From the NCBI GenBank assembly GCA_023417655.1, contig JAEZFD010000011.1, positions 19,862 to 83,861 on the forward strand: 64,000 nucleotides of DNA, written 5' to 3'. Both the position numbers and the translations under genes were made by a program. The stretch's first letter is position 1, and every line of letters begins with the position of its first letter. Positions 51,186-60,522 of this stretch are shown here, in pieces. Under the pieces are notes generated by a model. The model was not told the DNA's origin, did not search any database, and saw only the letters and a program-made list of their open reading frames with translations. The stretch is from Planctomycetota bacterium. GTDB taxonomy: Bacteria; Planctomycetota; Planctomycetia; Planctomycetales; Planctomycetaceae.

Positions 51186-54100
51186 TTATTGGGCCTGCAA
51201 TGGGTCTGCCCCCAAGGATCCCTGGAGTTGATCGAGGTAACTTGCTGCAGAGACCTTTTCGAGCATCTGAGCGGCGAGTTCCTTCCGTTGCTCCAGTTGT
51301 TCCCGGAATGCAGGCGAGACCCCATGCTGATTCTGCAGATAATCTGATACAGAATTCAGATGCCGCAGCCAGAGCTCCTGTTCACGCGACTGCCGGGTTT
51401 TCAATCGTGCCTGATACCAGTCACTCTGAAGCACTGCCTCGCGATTAAAGAGCTGTCGGATAACCGGGTCGCGTTCGTCTTTTCCTTCGAAGTGACCATA
51501 GGCCATGATATGCAGAAGGGCCTTCAGCGGAGGACAGGCTTCTTCAATCGAGCCATCTTCGAAGTACCGGAGGGCCACACGCTGATAAGCTTCCATGATG
51601 TACTGGACGCCATCAGCGAATGACTCAGGGTCCTGTGTCTCTGGACGCAGAATGCGATCGTCAAAGACGGTCGCCGGATTGTCGAAGACACGCCCAAAGT
51701 ATCGCTGCACAAAGCGGCGCGTGATGCGATATCCCAGTCGGCGAGCCGGAATAACGCTTCCTCCAGATTGAGGAATATCCGCCACTGGCTCCATCAGCCC
51801 ATTGCGGATCAGAAACTCAGGGCTGCGTTCTTCGGCCGAAAGACGACACCAGATTTCCGGAACCAGCAGACTGATGTCATGGTCAAACCGACAGTCACTT
51901 CCGACGTGCCCTGCGGCTGTCGAAAACCCGGGCAGGCCCGTCAGAATCATACTGATCAGCGCGGTATTCAGATCGGCCGTCGGACGCAGAGCGTTAAACG
52001 GACCTTTCGTCAGTGCCCCTTCACTTCCTGCGGCAGTTGTCGACGGACTCTTCCCGGTGAGGGAACAGATATAGTCCATGAACAGTTCAGGCAGTTCCTG
52101 ATAATGGATCGGGTTATAGACAGCCAGACTGCGAATTCCTTTTGCCTTCTCAGGCGGGTTATTCCGCCGCCCTGAGAGAATCGAAGTAACAGGCAACGGC
52201 GCCCACTGATTGAGCGGAATCTTGCGGAAGAACCGGGTCCCGATCTCGGCGACATGCCGGTGCATTGGATTGACCATGTCCGGTCGATCCTGCAGATATC
52301 GGGGATTCTTGCTGGGCACGCCACCGACCCGTCGCGGGTTATCCGAACAGACGATGTAACCCCGATCCGCCTGTTTCACAGACAGGAGCAATTCTTTCAT
52401 CGGAGCGGTGAAGGCATCGAAGTCGACAACCTTCTCCAGCATTTGCTCAACTTCCTTTTTCTCCAACGGTTCAAAGTTGGAAATGAAGTTGACCCCTTCG
52501 CGCGCCAGATCCGCTTCCGCCTGCTTATCGAATCCACGGTGAATGGCGTCGTCAGGCCGCTGGAATAGACGGAATTCACAGTTCTCAGAGAACTTGACCG
52601 CAATCTGCCCTGACTGCTTCATCTCTTCTGATAAGCCGGTCAGAACACGCATTGGCACGACCGTTGAAGCGGTGATGTCGTCTTCAGTCTGAACCTTGAA
52701 TGCAGCAGCGAAGTCCTGCCGGACCTTGAACAGGCGCCATTGCTTGGCTTTGCCGAACCCCACACGCAGGTAAGTCCCGACAAGTTTGCGGTCTTCAAGC
52801 TTCAGTTCATGCCCGTCGCTTCCATTGACGAAGTCGACACTGAAGTGAGATTCCCAGTCCTCCCCCCACTCCGGCTGATGAAACCGCTTGATGGCAAAGA
52901 CGAGTGCATAGACATGGCTCGGAATTTTTGACAGCCACTGGTTGTAGTCATCAGCATATTCATCTGAAGGAGTCAGCAGTTTGATGACACTGCCAAGCGA
53001 TCGCTTCGGGCTGAGGATACTGCGACTTGGCCGTTCGGCGTTCCGTTCACGAGCGAGCGACTCGGAAGCCCAGCGGTTCGAGTAGTCCCGCTTGAAGATC
53101 TCCCGGACCCGTTCGATGTCTGCTTCGAAGTCAGAGACGAAGATCGACCCGTACTCCATGTAATCGATGAGCGATTTGCTGATCTCGCTCTTACCGCCCC
53201 CGGAGACAGTACACGGCTTGTGACAGAACAGGCCCTCGCTTCCGGTTCCAATCAGTCGCCATGACGGGGCACTCGGATGCTTCTCCATCCGCACCCGATA
53301 GCCGGACGGCCCCATATAGACCTGACCGGGAAGCAATGGAATCGTGTGGTCTTTGCCGTCACGCTTCCAGCTGATTGTCTGAGCCCGAAGATCTGCCTGG
53401 GCGTCTTCCGGAATGTAAAGCAGGTTCGCAAACTTCCGGTCAATGCCATAGCCTTCCGGCTGAAGCTCGAACAGTTCCCCGTAGGCGCGACAGACATCTT
53501 CAAAAGTCGCGCCGTTATAGCGGCGACTGTTGAACTGAAAGCTCTCTCCCAGATTCCAGCTTGGAAAGACGAGAGCCCCGCCGGCATGTTCTTCTTCAGC
53601 GCCCCCCATCAGGTTGGCGGCATAGCTGATCTGAGTCTTCACTTCCTTCTTGCAGTAACCGTAATAGTTATCCGCAATCAACGTGACGATCACGCCTTCG
53701 CGAGTCCGGCAGGTGACCTTGAACGCGTCACCATCATTGTAGAGTTCGGATTCATCCTCATAGCACATCCGGTCCTGTTTCTGCCGTTCTGTCGCCTGAC
53801 TGATGTGCGGGAGTCCCAGTTCCTTCTTCGTCAGTTGCAGAACATGCGGAGCGAGAATGACGCAGCCGGTGTGGCCGGTCCAGTGCTCGATATCCAGTGC
53901 GGAATCATTCTCAGGAATGAACGGATCGCCGGCGTTCCCGAAGATCGATTCGACGAAGTCGAGATTGCTGACCAGTGAGCCCGGCGCAAAGAACCGGACT
54001 TCCATTGATTTCGCAGGGGTCCAGCCTGGCACTTCAGGGCAGACCAGCGGCCGCAACAATAGGGAGACCCAGGTCTTCCCCGGCTCTGGCGACTGAGACG

Positions 54101-54677
54101 TGAACGGAAGTGTCAGCAGCGACTCAGGAGCATTGAAGGCGTGCTTCAGCATTCTCACGAAAGCGACGCGCGGAACTCCTCGTTTGTCGCCGGGGAACGG
54201 AAGCCCGCCTTCCACCACATGGAAGGTTCCGACTGTTGTGCGGCGGTCAGCCCGAGGGTTATGCAGAACCCCGTTTCGCACGCGATAGGAATTCACGTAC
54301 TCCGAAGTAAAGACATCATCGTCCGCAGGCAGTGACAGATGCCGGGCGATGCCATGACGATCCAGAATTAAAGAATTCCCAGGCAGTCGGATCGGATCGC
54401 CGAGGTTCTGGTCCGCAAAATGCGAATTCAGAAAATTCTCAATACGTGTATCAGCCGGGCAATGCTGACGGGATTCCAGCAATCGGGTTTTCTCCCGGAA
54501 GTTCGCCAGCAGGCCCCCTGCAAGACGAACGAGTTCTGCTCCTCCGGCTTCTGCGGCAATCGGCAGGCCGTTGGCCGCGAGCTTCAGGTTCACATAACGC
54601 AACAGTTCAGCCCGCGTTTCCTTTCGGGTCTCAGCATCAGTGGATGAGTGAAACCCCAGAGAGAGCTGTGAATCCAT
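51186..54677 (-). CDS. Very large protein, candidate diphosphate-dependent PEP carboxykinase
   Basis: 1163 residues with no signal peptide or membrane segment. A phosphate-binding-like motif SGGGKSEISKSL starts at Ser492. Other striking phrases are GDKRGVPRVAFVRML, NYYGYCKKEVKTQISYAANLMGGAEEEHAGG, LTGKSPSTTAAGSEGALTKGPFNALRP and GFSTAAGHVGSDCRFDHDISLLVPEIWCR. The length and these motifs agree with what I recall of PPi-type PEP carboxykinase (known from Entamoeba and Propionibacterium), which interconverts oxaloacetate plus diphosphate with PEP, CO2 and phosphate and is unlike the ATP and GTP enzymes. This is recognition from memory, not a search, so the function is tentative. Paired hairpins lie upstream and one downstream. 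Confidence 0.7.
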   Translation of the reverse strand: MDSQLSLGFHSSTDAETRKETRAELLRYVNLKLAANGLPIAAEAGGAELVRLAGGLLANFREKTRLLESRQHCPADTRIENFLNSHFADQNLGDPIRLPGNSLILDRHGIARHLSLPADDDVFTSEYVNSYRVRNGVLHNPRADRRTTVGTFHVVEGGLPFPGDKRGVPRVAFVRMLKHAFNAPESLLTLPFTSQSPEPGKTWVSLLLRPLVCPEVPGWTPAKSMEVRFFAPGSLVSNLDFVESIFGNAGDPFIPENDSALDIEHWTGHTGCVILAPHVLQLTKKELGLPHISQATERQKQDRMCYEDESELYNDGDAFKVTCRTREGVIVTLIADNYYGYCKKEVKTQISYAANLMGGAEEEHAGGALVFPSWNLGESFQFNSRRYNGATFEDVCRAYGELFELQPEGYGIDRKFANLLYIPEDAQADLRAQTISWKRDGKDHTIPLLPGQVYMGPSGYRVRMEKHPSAPSWRLIGTGSEGLFCHKPCTVSGGGKSEISKSLIDYMEYGSIFVSDFEADIERVREIFKRDYSNRWASESLARERNAERPSRSILSPKRSLGSVIKLLTPSDEYADDYNQWLSKIPSHVYALVFAIKRFHQPEWGEDWESHFSVDFVNGSDGHELKLEDRKLVGTYLRVGFGKAKQWRLFKVRQDFAAAFKVQTEDDITASTVVPMRVLTGLSEEMKQSGQIAVKFSENCEFRLFQRPDDAIHRGFDKQAEADLAREGVNFISNFEPLEKKEVEQMLEKVVDFDAFTAPMKELLLSVKQADRGYIVCSDNPRRVGGVPSKNPRYLQDRPDMVNPMHRHVAEIGTRFFRKIPLNQWAPLPVTSILSGRRNNPPEKAKGIRSLAVYNPIHYQELPELFMDYICSLTGKSPSTTAAGSEGALTKGPFNALRPTADLNTALISMILTGLPGFSTAAGHVGSDCRFDHDISLLVPEIWCRLSAEERSPEFLIRNGLMEPVADIPQSGGSVIPARRLGYRITRRFVQRYFGRVFDNPATVFDDRILRPETQDPESFADGVQYIMEAYQRVALRYFEDGSIEEACPPLKALLHIMAYGHFEGKDERDPVIRQLFNREAVLQSDWYQARLKTRQSREQELWLRHLNSVSDYLQNQHGVSPAFREQLEQRKELAAQMLEKVSAASYLDQLQGSLGADPLQAQ

Positions 54678-54805
54678 TGTCGAAAACTCATTTCATTCAA
54701 ACACAAAGTACAGCGCATTTCGCACGAAGATGATAACGGCCTCGACCACCCCGTTCGAGAGCCTGATTTTCAGAAAATGTCGCATTCATCGAGATTGATT
54801 CCCCC

Positions 54806-54851
54806 CAGGGACAGCGTCCCTGAGAGCCTCTTTCGGAGAGCTGAAAGAGGC
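54806..54851 (-). promoter_or_regulatory. Two adjacent stem-loops in the leader of the large gene
   Basis: CAGGGAC/GTCCCTG (54806-54812 with 54816-54822, three-base loop) and GCCTCTTTC/GAAAGAGGC (54826-54834 with 54843-54851, eight-base loop) stand three bases apart. They lie about 130-175 bases upstream of the start of the 1163-residue protein. On minus no T-run follows, so they may be a structured leader or a weak terminator of the gene at 54969. Confidence 0.5.
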
Positions 54852-54968
54852 GTCCGCGTGCGAATGGGAAGCGACGATCGTCCAACAATCAGCGTGAACG
54901 ACCTACATTGCACGAGAGATCAAAACTGGAAGCGATCAGCGTCGAAGATGTCTGAAGGGAGCAGAGCA

Positions 54969-55229
54969 TCAGTTGCGGTTGCTGTTTCGGCAGACAACGA
55001 ATAAGCCGAGGCCAATTGATGCGACCGTAATTGCGCCGTCAAACCACAGCGGACGGGTCACCGGAGGTGCTCCGACCTGGGCCAGCAAAGGAGCCTGAGC
55101 CCGGGCTTCTGAAGAGAGCCCCAAGGGCATGGCGGTCAGAACCATTGCGACAACCAGACTGAACCGAAGTCGCGTCTTGACACTGCGTGCGCGACGATCA
55201 GATTGCTCCGGCTGCATGTTTCGACTCAT
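54969..55229 (-). CDS. Small exported membrane protein of unknown function
   Basis: 86 residues. A basic N-terminus precedes a Sec signal (LRFSLVVAMVLTAMPLGLSSEARA, cut near ARAQ). A single membrane segment near the C-terminus follows (GAITVASIGLGLFVVC), then a short basic tail (RNSNRN). This signal-plus-one-span layout places a short loop outside. Such proteins are common in Planctomycetes and mostly unstudied. GAGG precedes the ATG by nine bases. No family recognised. Confidence 0.65.
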   Translation of the reverse strand: MSRNMQPEQSDRRARSVKTRLRFSLVVAMVLTAMPLGLSSEARAQAPLLAQVGAPPVTRPLWFDGAITVASIGLGLFVVCRNSNRN

Positions 55230-55390
55230 CGGAATTGAACCTCGTCCGGTCGGTGAATCCGGCTCAGAACCACCGGGATCAAGTTGCCTGATTGTCCAGT
55301 TTCACCAGGGATTTGAAAAGGGAGAAACCCTCCGACAGAACGGGAACCGGTAAATCATCGGAAAAATTGCCTTGGAGTTCTGAGGTCTGA

Positions 55391-55885
55391 TCACAGCAGA
55401 TCCAGCAGCGGACGCCTCAGACGACGGAATGTCTCCGCCGGGACAGTGACCGTGTTCCAACGGGGAGAATAGACTTTTTTCGCCTGAGCATATTCGTCCG
55501 CCCAGACCCCATAAAACGCATAGCGTCTCCCCTGAATCTCCCAGATAAGATCGTGCTGTGCCCGTTTCTGGGGACCAGTGATATCGTAGGCAAAGACGAG
55601 CAACGCCCGGAAACTGTTCCCGAACACGGCCTCCCACTGCGCGAGACTCGTGAGGTCGTCCTCTGGCGTCCAGTTGTTCCAGCACCGGGAGCCGGGAGAC
55701 AGTCGACGGCCTTTTACATCGACCAGCAGACTTTGAGACTGAGCCGATGACACGATGAAGTCGATTGACTTCAACGAGGCTGTCTGACTGAGCGCGCGAC
55801 GGGTTTCATTCACAGCCACGTACGGGCGGCGCAACCGCCGAAGCAGTTCTTCGAAAGCCACGTCGTAGTGATTGCAGCGTTTCAT
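55391..55885 (-). CDS. HYExAFE-family protein, possible PD-(D/E)xK nuclease fold
   Basis: 164 residues. The N-terminal motif HYDVAFE (His6-Glu12) matches the name-giving HYExAFE signature of a planctomycete family. Asp42 in KSIDFIV and VDVKGR (Asp56, Lys58) have the spacing of the D...(D/E)xK active site of restriction-like nucleases. ALLVFAYDI and RYAFYGVWADEYAQ follow. The biological role is unknown; a nuclease acting on DNA or RNA would be the first thing to test. It lies 10 bases upstream of xylulokinase on the same strand, perhaps only by chance. Confidence 0.8.
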   Translation of the reverse strand: MKRCNHYDVAFEELLRRLRRPYVAVNETRRALSQTASLKSIDFIVSSAQSQSLLVDVKGRRLSPGSRCWNNWTPEDDLTSLAQWEAVFGNSFRALLVFAYDITGPQKRAQHDLIWEIQGRRYAFYGVWADEYAQAKKVYSPRWNTVTVPAETFRRLRRPLLDLL

Positions 55886-55894
55886 GCGGATCGA

Positions 55895-57436
55895 TCAGGC
55901 CTGTGACTCGACCAAATCTGAAATCTCACGGAAGTCTGATTTCAACGATCGATAGAGCTTTCCGAACAGAGGATAACATTTCTCATAACGGGTCCGTGCA
56001 GCGGCGTCCGGTTCGGTCTTACTGACGACCCGAATCGTCGCCTGACAGGCCTCTTCGACATTTCGATAGGCCCCGGTCCCGGCAGCAGCAAGCAATGCAA
56101 CACCGTAGGCCGGGCCTTGTTCTGCATTGATGGTCACAACGGGCTGACCATAGATGTCGGCCTGCAACTGCTTCCAGAACGAACTCCGGGCACCGCCGCC
56201 AGAGACACGAATTTCGCCAACCGGAATTCCCATCTCCTTCGTCACTTCGAGGCAGTCTTTCATGGCGTAGGTCACCCCTTCCATGACCGCCCGCACAAGG
56301 TGCTTTCGCTCATGTCGGGGAGACAACCCAATCCAGGCTCCCCGAGCGTAGGGATCATTCAGCGGTGAACGTTCGCCGGTGAGATACGGCAGGAAGTACA
56401 AGCCCTCCGAACCGGCCGGTGCATTGGACGCCTGAGCGGAAAGCAGTTCATAAGGGTCGACGCCCATGGCCTCAGCTGTGACTCGTTCAGCGGCGGCGAG
56501 TTGATTGCGATACCACTGCAAACTCCCCCCGGCGGAGAGAACGCACCCCATCACATGCCACTTCCCCCGCACGGCATGACAGAAGGTATGCAGTCGCCCG
56601 GCCGGATCGATCTGCACTTCATCACTGTGAGCAAACACGACCCCACTGGTTCCGAGCGTGGCCGAAATCACTCCCCGCGAGACGATGCCGTTCCCGACGG
56701 CACCTGCTGCCTGATCGCCACCGCCGCCGACGACTGGGATTCCTTCCGGCAGGCCCATCGCCTTGGCCGCAGCAGCATGAAGCTTGCCGCTGACTTCTTC
56801 GGACTCATAGACCTTGGGAAACAAAGACTTGTCGAGCTGCAACAGGTCGAGGAGTTTCTGGCTCCAGCACCGGTTCCGCACGTCGAGCAGCAGCGTTCCG
56901 GAGGCATCGCTCACTTCCGTGGCGTATTCACCGGTCAGTCGGAAGCGGACATAGTCTTTCGGCAACAACACTTGAGCGAGCTGCTCAAAGTTGCGTGGCT
57001 CTCGGTTTCTCAGCCAGAGAATCTTGGGAGCCGTGAACCCGGTGAGCGCCGGATTGGCAACCAGCTCGATCAGCTTCTCGCGGCCGCCTGCCCGTTCTTC
57101 GATCTCCGCACATTCGCGGGTGGTCCGCTGATCATTCCAGAGCAACGCGGGGCGAATGACCTGCTGCTGTTTGTTCAGGAAGACACTGCCATGCATCTGA
57201 CCTGACAGCCCAATCCCCTTCACGCTGGCCGGATCAATCTGGCCTTCGGCGAGAACCGCCTGCACGGTCGCGACACTGGCCTTCCACCAGTCTTCCGGAT
57301 CCTGCTCCGACCAGCCAGGTTGAGGAGTCGACAGCGGATACTCGCGAGTCGCCGAGGCAAGAATGCTGCCGTCCTCACGGATCGCCAGAGTCTTCGTGCC
57401 GCTGGTGCCGATGTCGATTCCCAGATAGACGCCCAT
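55895..57436 (-). CDS. xylB: Xylulokinase
   Basis: 513 residues of the FGGY carbohydrate kinase family. It phosphorylates D-xylulose to xylulose-5-phosphate. The N-terminus YLGIDIGTSGTKTLAI (about 4-19) is the first phosphate site. SGQMHGSVFL and LLWNDQRTTRECAEI mark xylulokinase among FGGY members, and LGTSGVVFA and VRVSGGGARSSFWKQLQADI-like phrases form the ATP site. The ATG at 57436, with GGGAG nine bases upstream, gives the family N-terminus. No xylose isomerase or transporter gene is adjacent. The FGGY family is broad, but the motifs here fit XylB closely. Confidence 0.92.
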   Translation of the reverse strand: MGVYLGIDIGTSGTKTLAIREDGSILASATREYPLSTPQPGWSEQDPEDWWKASVATVQAVLAEGQIDPASVKGIGLSGQMHGSVFLNKQQQVIRPALLWNDQRTTRECAEIEERAGGREKLIELVANPALTGFTAPKILWLRNREPRNFEQLAQVLLPKDYVRFRLTGEYATEVSDASGTLLLDVRNRCWSQKLLDLLQLDKSLFPKVYESEEVSGKLHAAAAKAMGLPEGIPVVGGGGDQAAGAVGNGIVSRGVISATLGTSGVVFAHSDEVQIDPAGRLHTFCHAVRGKWHVMGCVLSAGGSLQWYRNQLAAAERVTAEAMGVDPYELLSAQASNAPAGSEGLYFLPYLTGERSPLNDPYARGAWIGLSPRHERKHLVRAVMEGVTYAMKDCLEVTKEMGIPVGEIRVSGGGARSSFWKQLQADIYGQPVVTINAEQGPAYGVALLAAAGTGAYRNVEEACQATIRVVSKTEPDAAARTRYEKCYPLFGKLYRSLKSDFREISDLVESQA

Positions 57437-57584
57437 TCCGCCTGACTCCCGCTGCGAGCACGCTGATCCGCAATAGACCAAATCAACGGCGGATTATATC
57501 CACTCACTCTCGGCTGGGCAGTCTGAGAGCGTCGAATTGCCGATTTTGAGGCGTTGTCTGGCGAGACCAACGATAGCAACGGTC

Positions 57585-57806
57585 TCAAGGCTTTCTCTCT
57601 CTGATCACGGCCTGAGCCCGTTCGGCGTCGGCCGATTTCACCCAGATCGGGACAGTCGCCAATTGCCAGGGAACCTCTCCCGCGACGGCTTCGACCGCAT
57701 TGCTCGCGATCCGGGCGGAGATCCCTTCCTCAGCGAGGAGCTGAACAAGCAGCGTGGCCTCGATCGAGTTCTTGGCGGCGTAGACTTGCACAGGGGCATC
57801 ACTCAC
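57585..57806 (-). CDS. DUF2007-domain protein
   Basis: 73 residues. It opens APVQVYAAKNSIEATLLVQLLAEEGISARIASNAVEAVAGEVP and ends in PIWVKSADAERAQAVIRE, the compact beta-alpha-beta pattern of DUF2007 (putative signal-transducing) proteins. The first part resembles a PII-like fold. The start is a GTG at 57804-57806, chosen because GAGGAG stands eight bases upstream; the longer reading (79 codons) begins before that site. The function of the family is unknown. It lies about 150 bases ahead of xylulokinase on the same strand. Confidence 0.8.
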   Translation of the reverse strand: MSDAPVQVYAAKNSIEATLLVQLLAEEGISARIASNAVEAVAGEVPWQLATVPIWVKSADAERAQAVIRERKP

Positions 57807-57814
57807 AACCGATT

Positions 57815-57820
57815 CTCCTC
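57815..57820 (-). promoter_or_regulatory. Shine-Dalgarno site that decides a GTG start
   Basis: GAGGAG on minus, eight bases ahead of GTG 57806. It lies inside the longer reading of the DUF2007 gene, which makes that reading unlikely. Confidence 0.75.
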
Positions 57821-57909
57821 GCACGTTTCCGAGAGCGAATTTCAGGCAGGAACTGGCTACGATTCCGTCAGGAGCCTGGGCGATTCATCCTGCGGCAAAG
57901 GTAAGAGAG

Positions 57910-59535
57910 ATGAGTTTCAGTATGACTGCAAACATGGACCCAGCCAAGACAGAACAAGCAACTCAACGACTTTCGTTGGTGCCCCGACAGGGAACAGACG
58001 AAATTTGGTTCGTCTGCGTCTTAATTCCGCTAGCGAGTCTGCTGCTCCATCTGGTCACGTCGGCCACGGCCTTTGCCGATGCAGCTCCGAGCGTGATGCC
58101 GAACGTGATTCTCATTAACGCCGATGACCTCGGTTACGGCGACGTGGGAGCTTATGGAGCAACGGCGATTCCCACACCGAACATCGATCGTGTCGCCAAA
58201 GAGGGACTTCGCTTCACCGATGCCTATTCCTCCGCAGCGACCTGCACGCCGTCAAGGTATTCCCTGCTGACGGGTGAGTACGCCTGGCGGAAGAAAGGGA
58301 CCGGCATTCTCCCCGGCGATGCGGCGCTGATTATCAAGCCGGGAACGACCACGCTGCCGTCTGTATTGCAGAAGGCCGGCTATCACACCGGCGTCGTCGG
58401 CAAATGGCATCTGGGACTGGGCGAAGGCGAGATTGACTGGAACCAGGACATCAAGCCGGGCCCGCTGGAAGTCGGATTCAATGAGTCTTTCATCATGGCG
58501 GCGACCGCTGATCGGGTGCCGTGCGTCTTCCTGCGGAATCATCACGTCGTCGGTCTCGATCCGAACGACCCCCTGAAGGTCGACTACAAGGAATCATTCC
58601 CGAATGAACCAACAGGTAAAGACAATCCTGAGTTATTAAAGATCCATCCGAGTCACGGGCACGACATGAGCATCGTGAACGGAATCTCGCGCATCGGGTT
58701 TCAGACCGGCGGCAAGGCGGCCATGTGGAAAGACGAGGACATGGCCGACACGTTCGCAGCAGAAGCCGTCCGGTTTGGCGAACAGAATCAGGCGAAGCCG
58801 TTCTTCCTGTATTTCGCTCTGCATGATCCCCACGTTCCCCGAGTCCCTCATCCGCGATTCGTCGGGAAGTCTGGGTTAGGCCCGCGCGGGGACGCCATCG
58901 TTCAAGCAGACTGGTGTGTCGGACAGATTTTGGAAACACTCGACCGGCTGAAGCTCGCCGACAAGACACTGCTGATCGTCACGAGTGACAATGGTCCAGT
59001 GGTCGATGATGGCTATCAGGATCAGGCCGTTGAGAAGCTGGGCGACCACAAACCAGGCGGACCATTGCGCGGCGGTAAATACAGCAAGTTCGAAGCAGGG
59101 ACTCGGGTCCCGTTTCTTGTGCGTTGGACCGGTCACATCACCCCGGGCGTGAGCGACGCCATCGTCTGCCAGATCGATCTGCTCGCGAGCATGGCTGCGA
59201 TGCTCCAGGTTCCCTTGAAGAACTCAGAAGCCCCTGACAGTTTCAACGTCCTGCCGGCACTCCTCGGGAAATCGGAGTTCGGAAGAGAGACCGTTGTTCT
59301 GCAAGGAGGCCGGGGCCTTGCGATTCGCTCCGGGAACTGGAAATACATTCCCCCGAGCGAGGGCGTTGTCGTGCAGCGAAACACCCGAATTGAATCCGGC
59401 AATGCGCGGGTTCCTCAGCTGTACAACCTGAAGGCAGATCCAGGCGAGCAAACGAACATAGCCGCGAGTCACCCTGAACAGGTTGAGCGGCTGAGTGGGT
59501 TACTGGAGCAGATCCGCGGCTCTTCGCAGAAGTAG
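57910..59535 (+). CDS. Exported Cys-type sulfatase (arylsulfatase family)
   Basis: 541 residues. An unusually long N-terminus (about 58 residues) contains a hydrophobic export segment (IWFVCVLIPLASLLLHLVTSATAFA). The sulfatase core follows: NVILINADDLGYGDVGAYG (metal Asp72 and Asp73), then the sulfatase signature TCTPSRYSLLTGEY, whose Cys112 is converted to formylglycine. GVVGKWHLGLG, HDPHVPRVPH and LLIVTSDNGP complete the site. Such enzymes remove sulfate esters from algal polysaccharides and are hugely expanded in Planctomycetes. The substrate cannot be read. AGAGAG precedes the ATG; starts at codons 5 and 9 are also possible. Confidence 0.93.
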   Translation: MSFSMTANMDPAKTEQATQRLSLVPRQGTDEIWFVCVLIPLASLLLHLVTSATAFADAAPSVMPNVILINADDLGYGDVGAYGATAIPTPNIDRVAKEGLRFTDAYSSAATCTPSRYSLLTGEYAWRKKGTGILPGDAALIIKPGTTTLPSVLQKAGYHTGVVGKWHLGLGEGEIDWNQDIKPGPLEVGFNESFIMAATADRVPCVFLRNHHVVGLDPNDPLKVDYKESFPNEPTGKDNPELLKIHPSHGHDMSIVNGISRIGFQTGGKAAMWKDEDMADTFAAEAVRFGEQNQAKPFFLYFALHDPHVPRVPHPRFVGKSGLGPRGDAIVQADWCVGQILETLDRLKLADKTLLIVTSDNGPVVDDGYQDQAVEKLGDHKPGGPLRGGKYSKFEAGTRVPFLVRWTGHITPGVSDAIVCQIDLLASMAAMLQVPLKNSEAPDSFNVLPALLGKSEFGRETVVLQGGRGLAIRSGNWKYIPPSEGVVVQRNTRIESGNARVPQLYNLKADPGEQTNIAASHPEQVERLSGLLEQIRGSSQK

Positions 59536-59577
59536 AGTCTCCTGCCCAATCATGGGCCGCCGCTTTGGTGGACGTCC

Positions 59578-60522
59578 CTATTGATTCGGTTCATAACTGA
59601 GGAGTGCGAGAATCCCGAGGCCGTAGAAGGAGTACTCAACGTCTGCGGCGTTATCCCAGGCTGCGGCGCGAAAGCCGCCATCTGGAAATTTCAGCTGCCC
59701 GAGTACCCAACCTCGGACGGTCGCCGCGTCGTAGCTCTGCGTGAGCTTGAGTGTCTGCGCAGTCAGAATGCCTGTGAACGTGGACAGGCTGTCGGCGAAC
59801 GGGATTCGGGAATTCGCCTGAAAACCGCCTTCTTCCGGCTGTCGGACATCCCGGAGGAATCCCTGAATATCCGCGACGGTTTCTCGATCGAGCCTATTGA
59901 GTTCCTGCAGGATGGCAGCGGCGGCGGCCGTCGGATTGGTGCCGCTGCGTTTCATTGGGGCGATCTCGACGAAGCCACCATCGTCCCGTTGGCGATCATA
60001 GAGGAACTGCAACAGAGCATTGGGACGCGGTAAGGACCTTCCCAGCAGTTGATAGGTCAGCAGTGTCAGAAATGAGTGATAGGTGCTGCCGGTCGCCCCT
60101 TCTGACGACTTGGCATATCCCCCATCGGCCGTCCGCGTGGCTTCCAGCCGAATCGCCAACTCTTCGCTGAATCGAGCCTGATCGCTGATAAACTCCGGGC
60201 CACCGGCCCACTGGAGGGCCATCCCGGTCGACAGCCAGTTCATAGCGTCGAGAGTCGAGAGTTGCGCCGCGTCGAATCGAGCGAGGTAGCTTGAGATGCT
60301 GGCGACGGTCTCAGGGTCCAGAGCATCGAGCATCGCCAATCCACGGACTGCGAAACTTGTGTAATAGAGATCCGAGTCCCCTTCCCGACCACGGAAACCG
60401 CCATCGGCGCATTGAAAACCGAGCAGGAAGTTTCGGTGCTTCTCTTTCTGCGCAGTCGGCATCGAAGACAGACCGGCAGCCAGTCGGGTTCCCAGTCGGA
60501 CCAGATAGGGAACTTCAATCAT
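59578..60522 (-). CDS. Prenyltransferase / squalene-oxidase-repeat (alpha/alpha toroid) protein
   Basis: 314 residues. Five repeats with the QW-like/prenyltransferase-beta signature are visible: GFQCADGGFRG, TADGGYAKS, QRDDGGFVEI, EEGGFQAN and FPDGGFRAAA, each followed by helix pairs. This makes an alpha/alpha toroid like the beta subunit of protein geranylgeranyltransferases. Bacterial members of this type have unclear substrates, possibly isoprenoids. The ATG at 60522 overlaps the stop of the VanZ-like gene (ATGA), so the two are coupled. The longer reading runs into that gene. No signal peptide, so it is probably cytoplasmic. Confidence 0.82.
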   Translation of the reverse strand: MIEVPYLVRLGTRLAAGLSSMPTAQKEKHRNFLLGFQCADGGFRGREGDSDLYYTSFAVRGLAMLDALDPETVASISSYLARFDAAQLSTLDAMNWLSTGMALQWAGGPEFISDQARFSEELAIRLEATRTADGGYAKSSEGATGSTYHSFLTLLTYQLLGRSLPRPNALLQFLYDRQRDDGGFVEIAPMKRSGTNPTAAAAAILQELNRLDRETVADIQGFLRDVRQPEEGGFQANSRIPFADSLSTFTGILTAQTLKLTQSYDAATVRGWVLGQLKFPDGGFRAAAWDNAADVEYSFYGLGILALLSYEPNQ

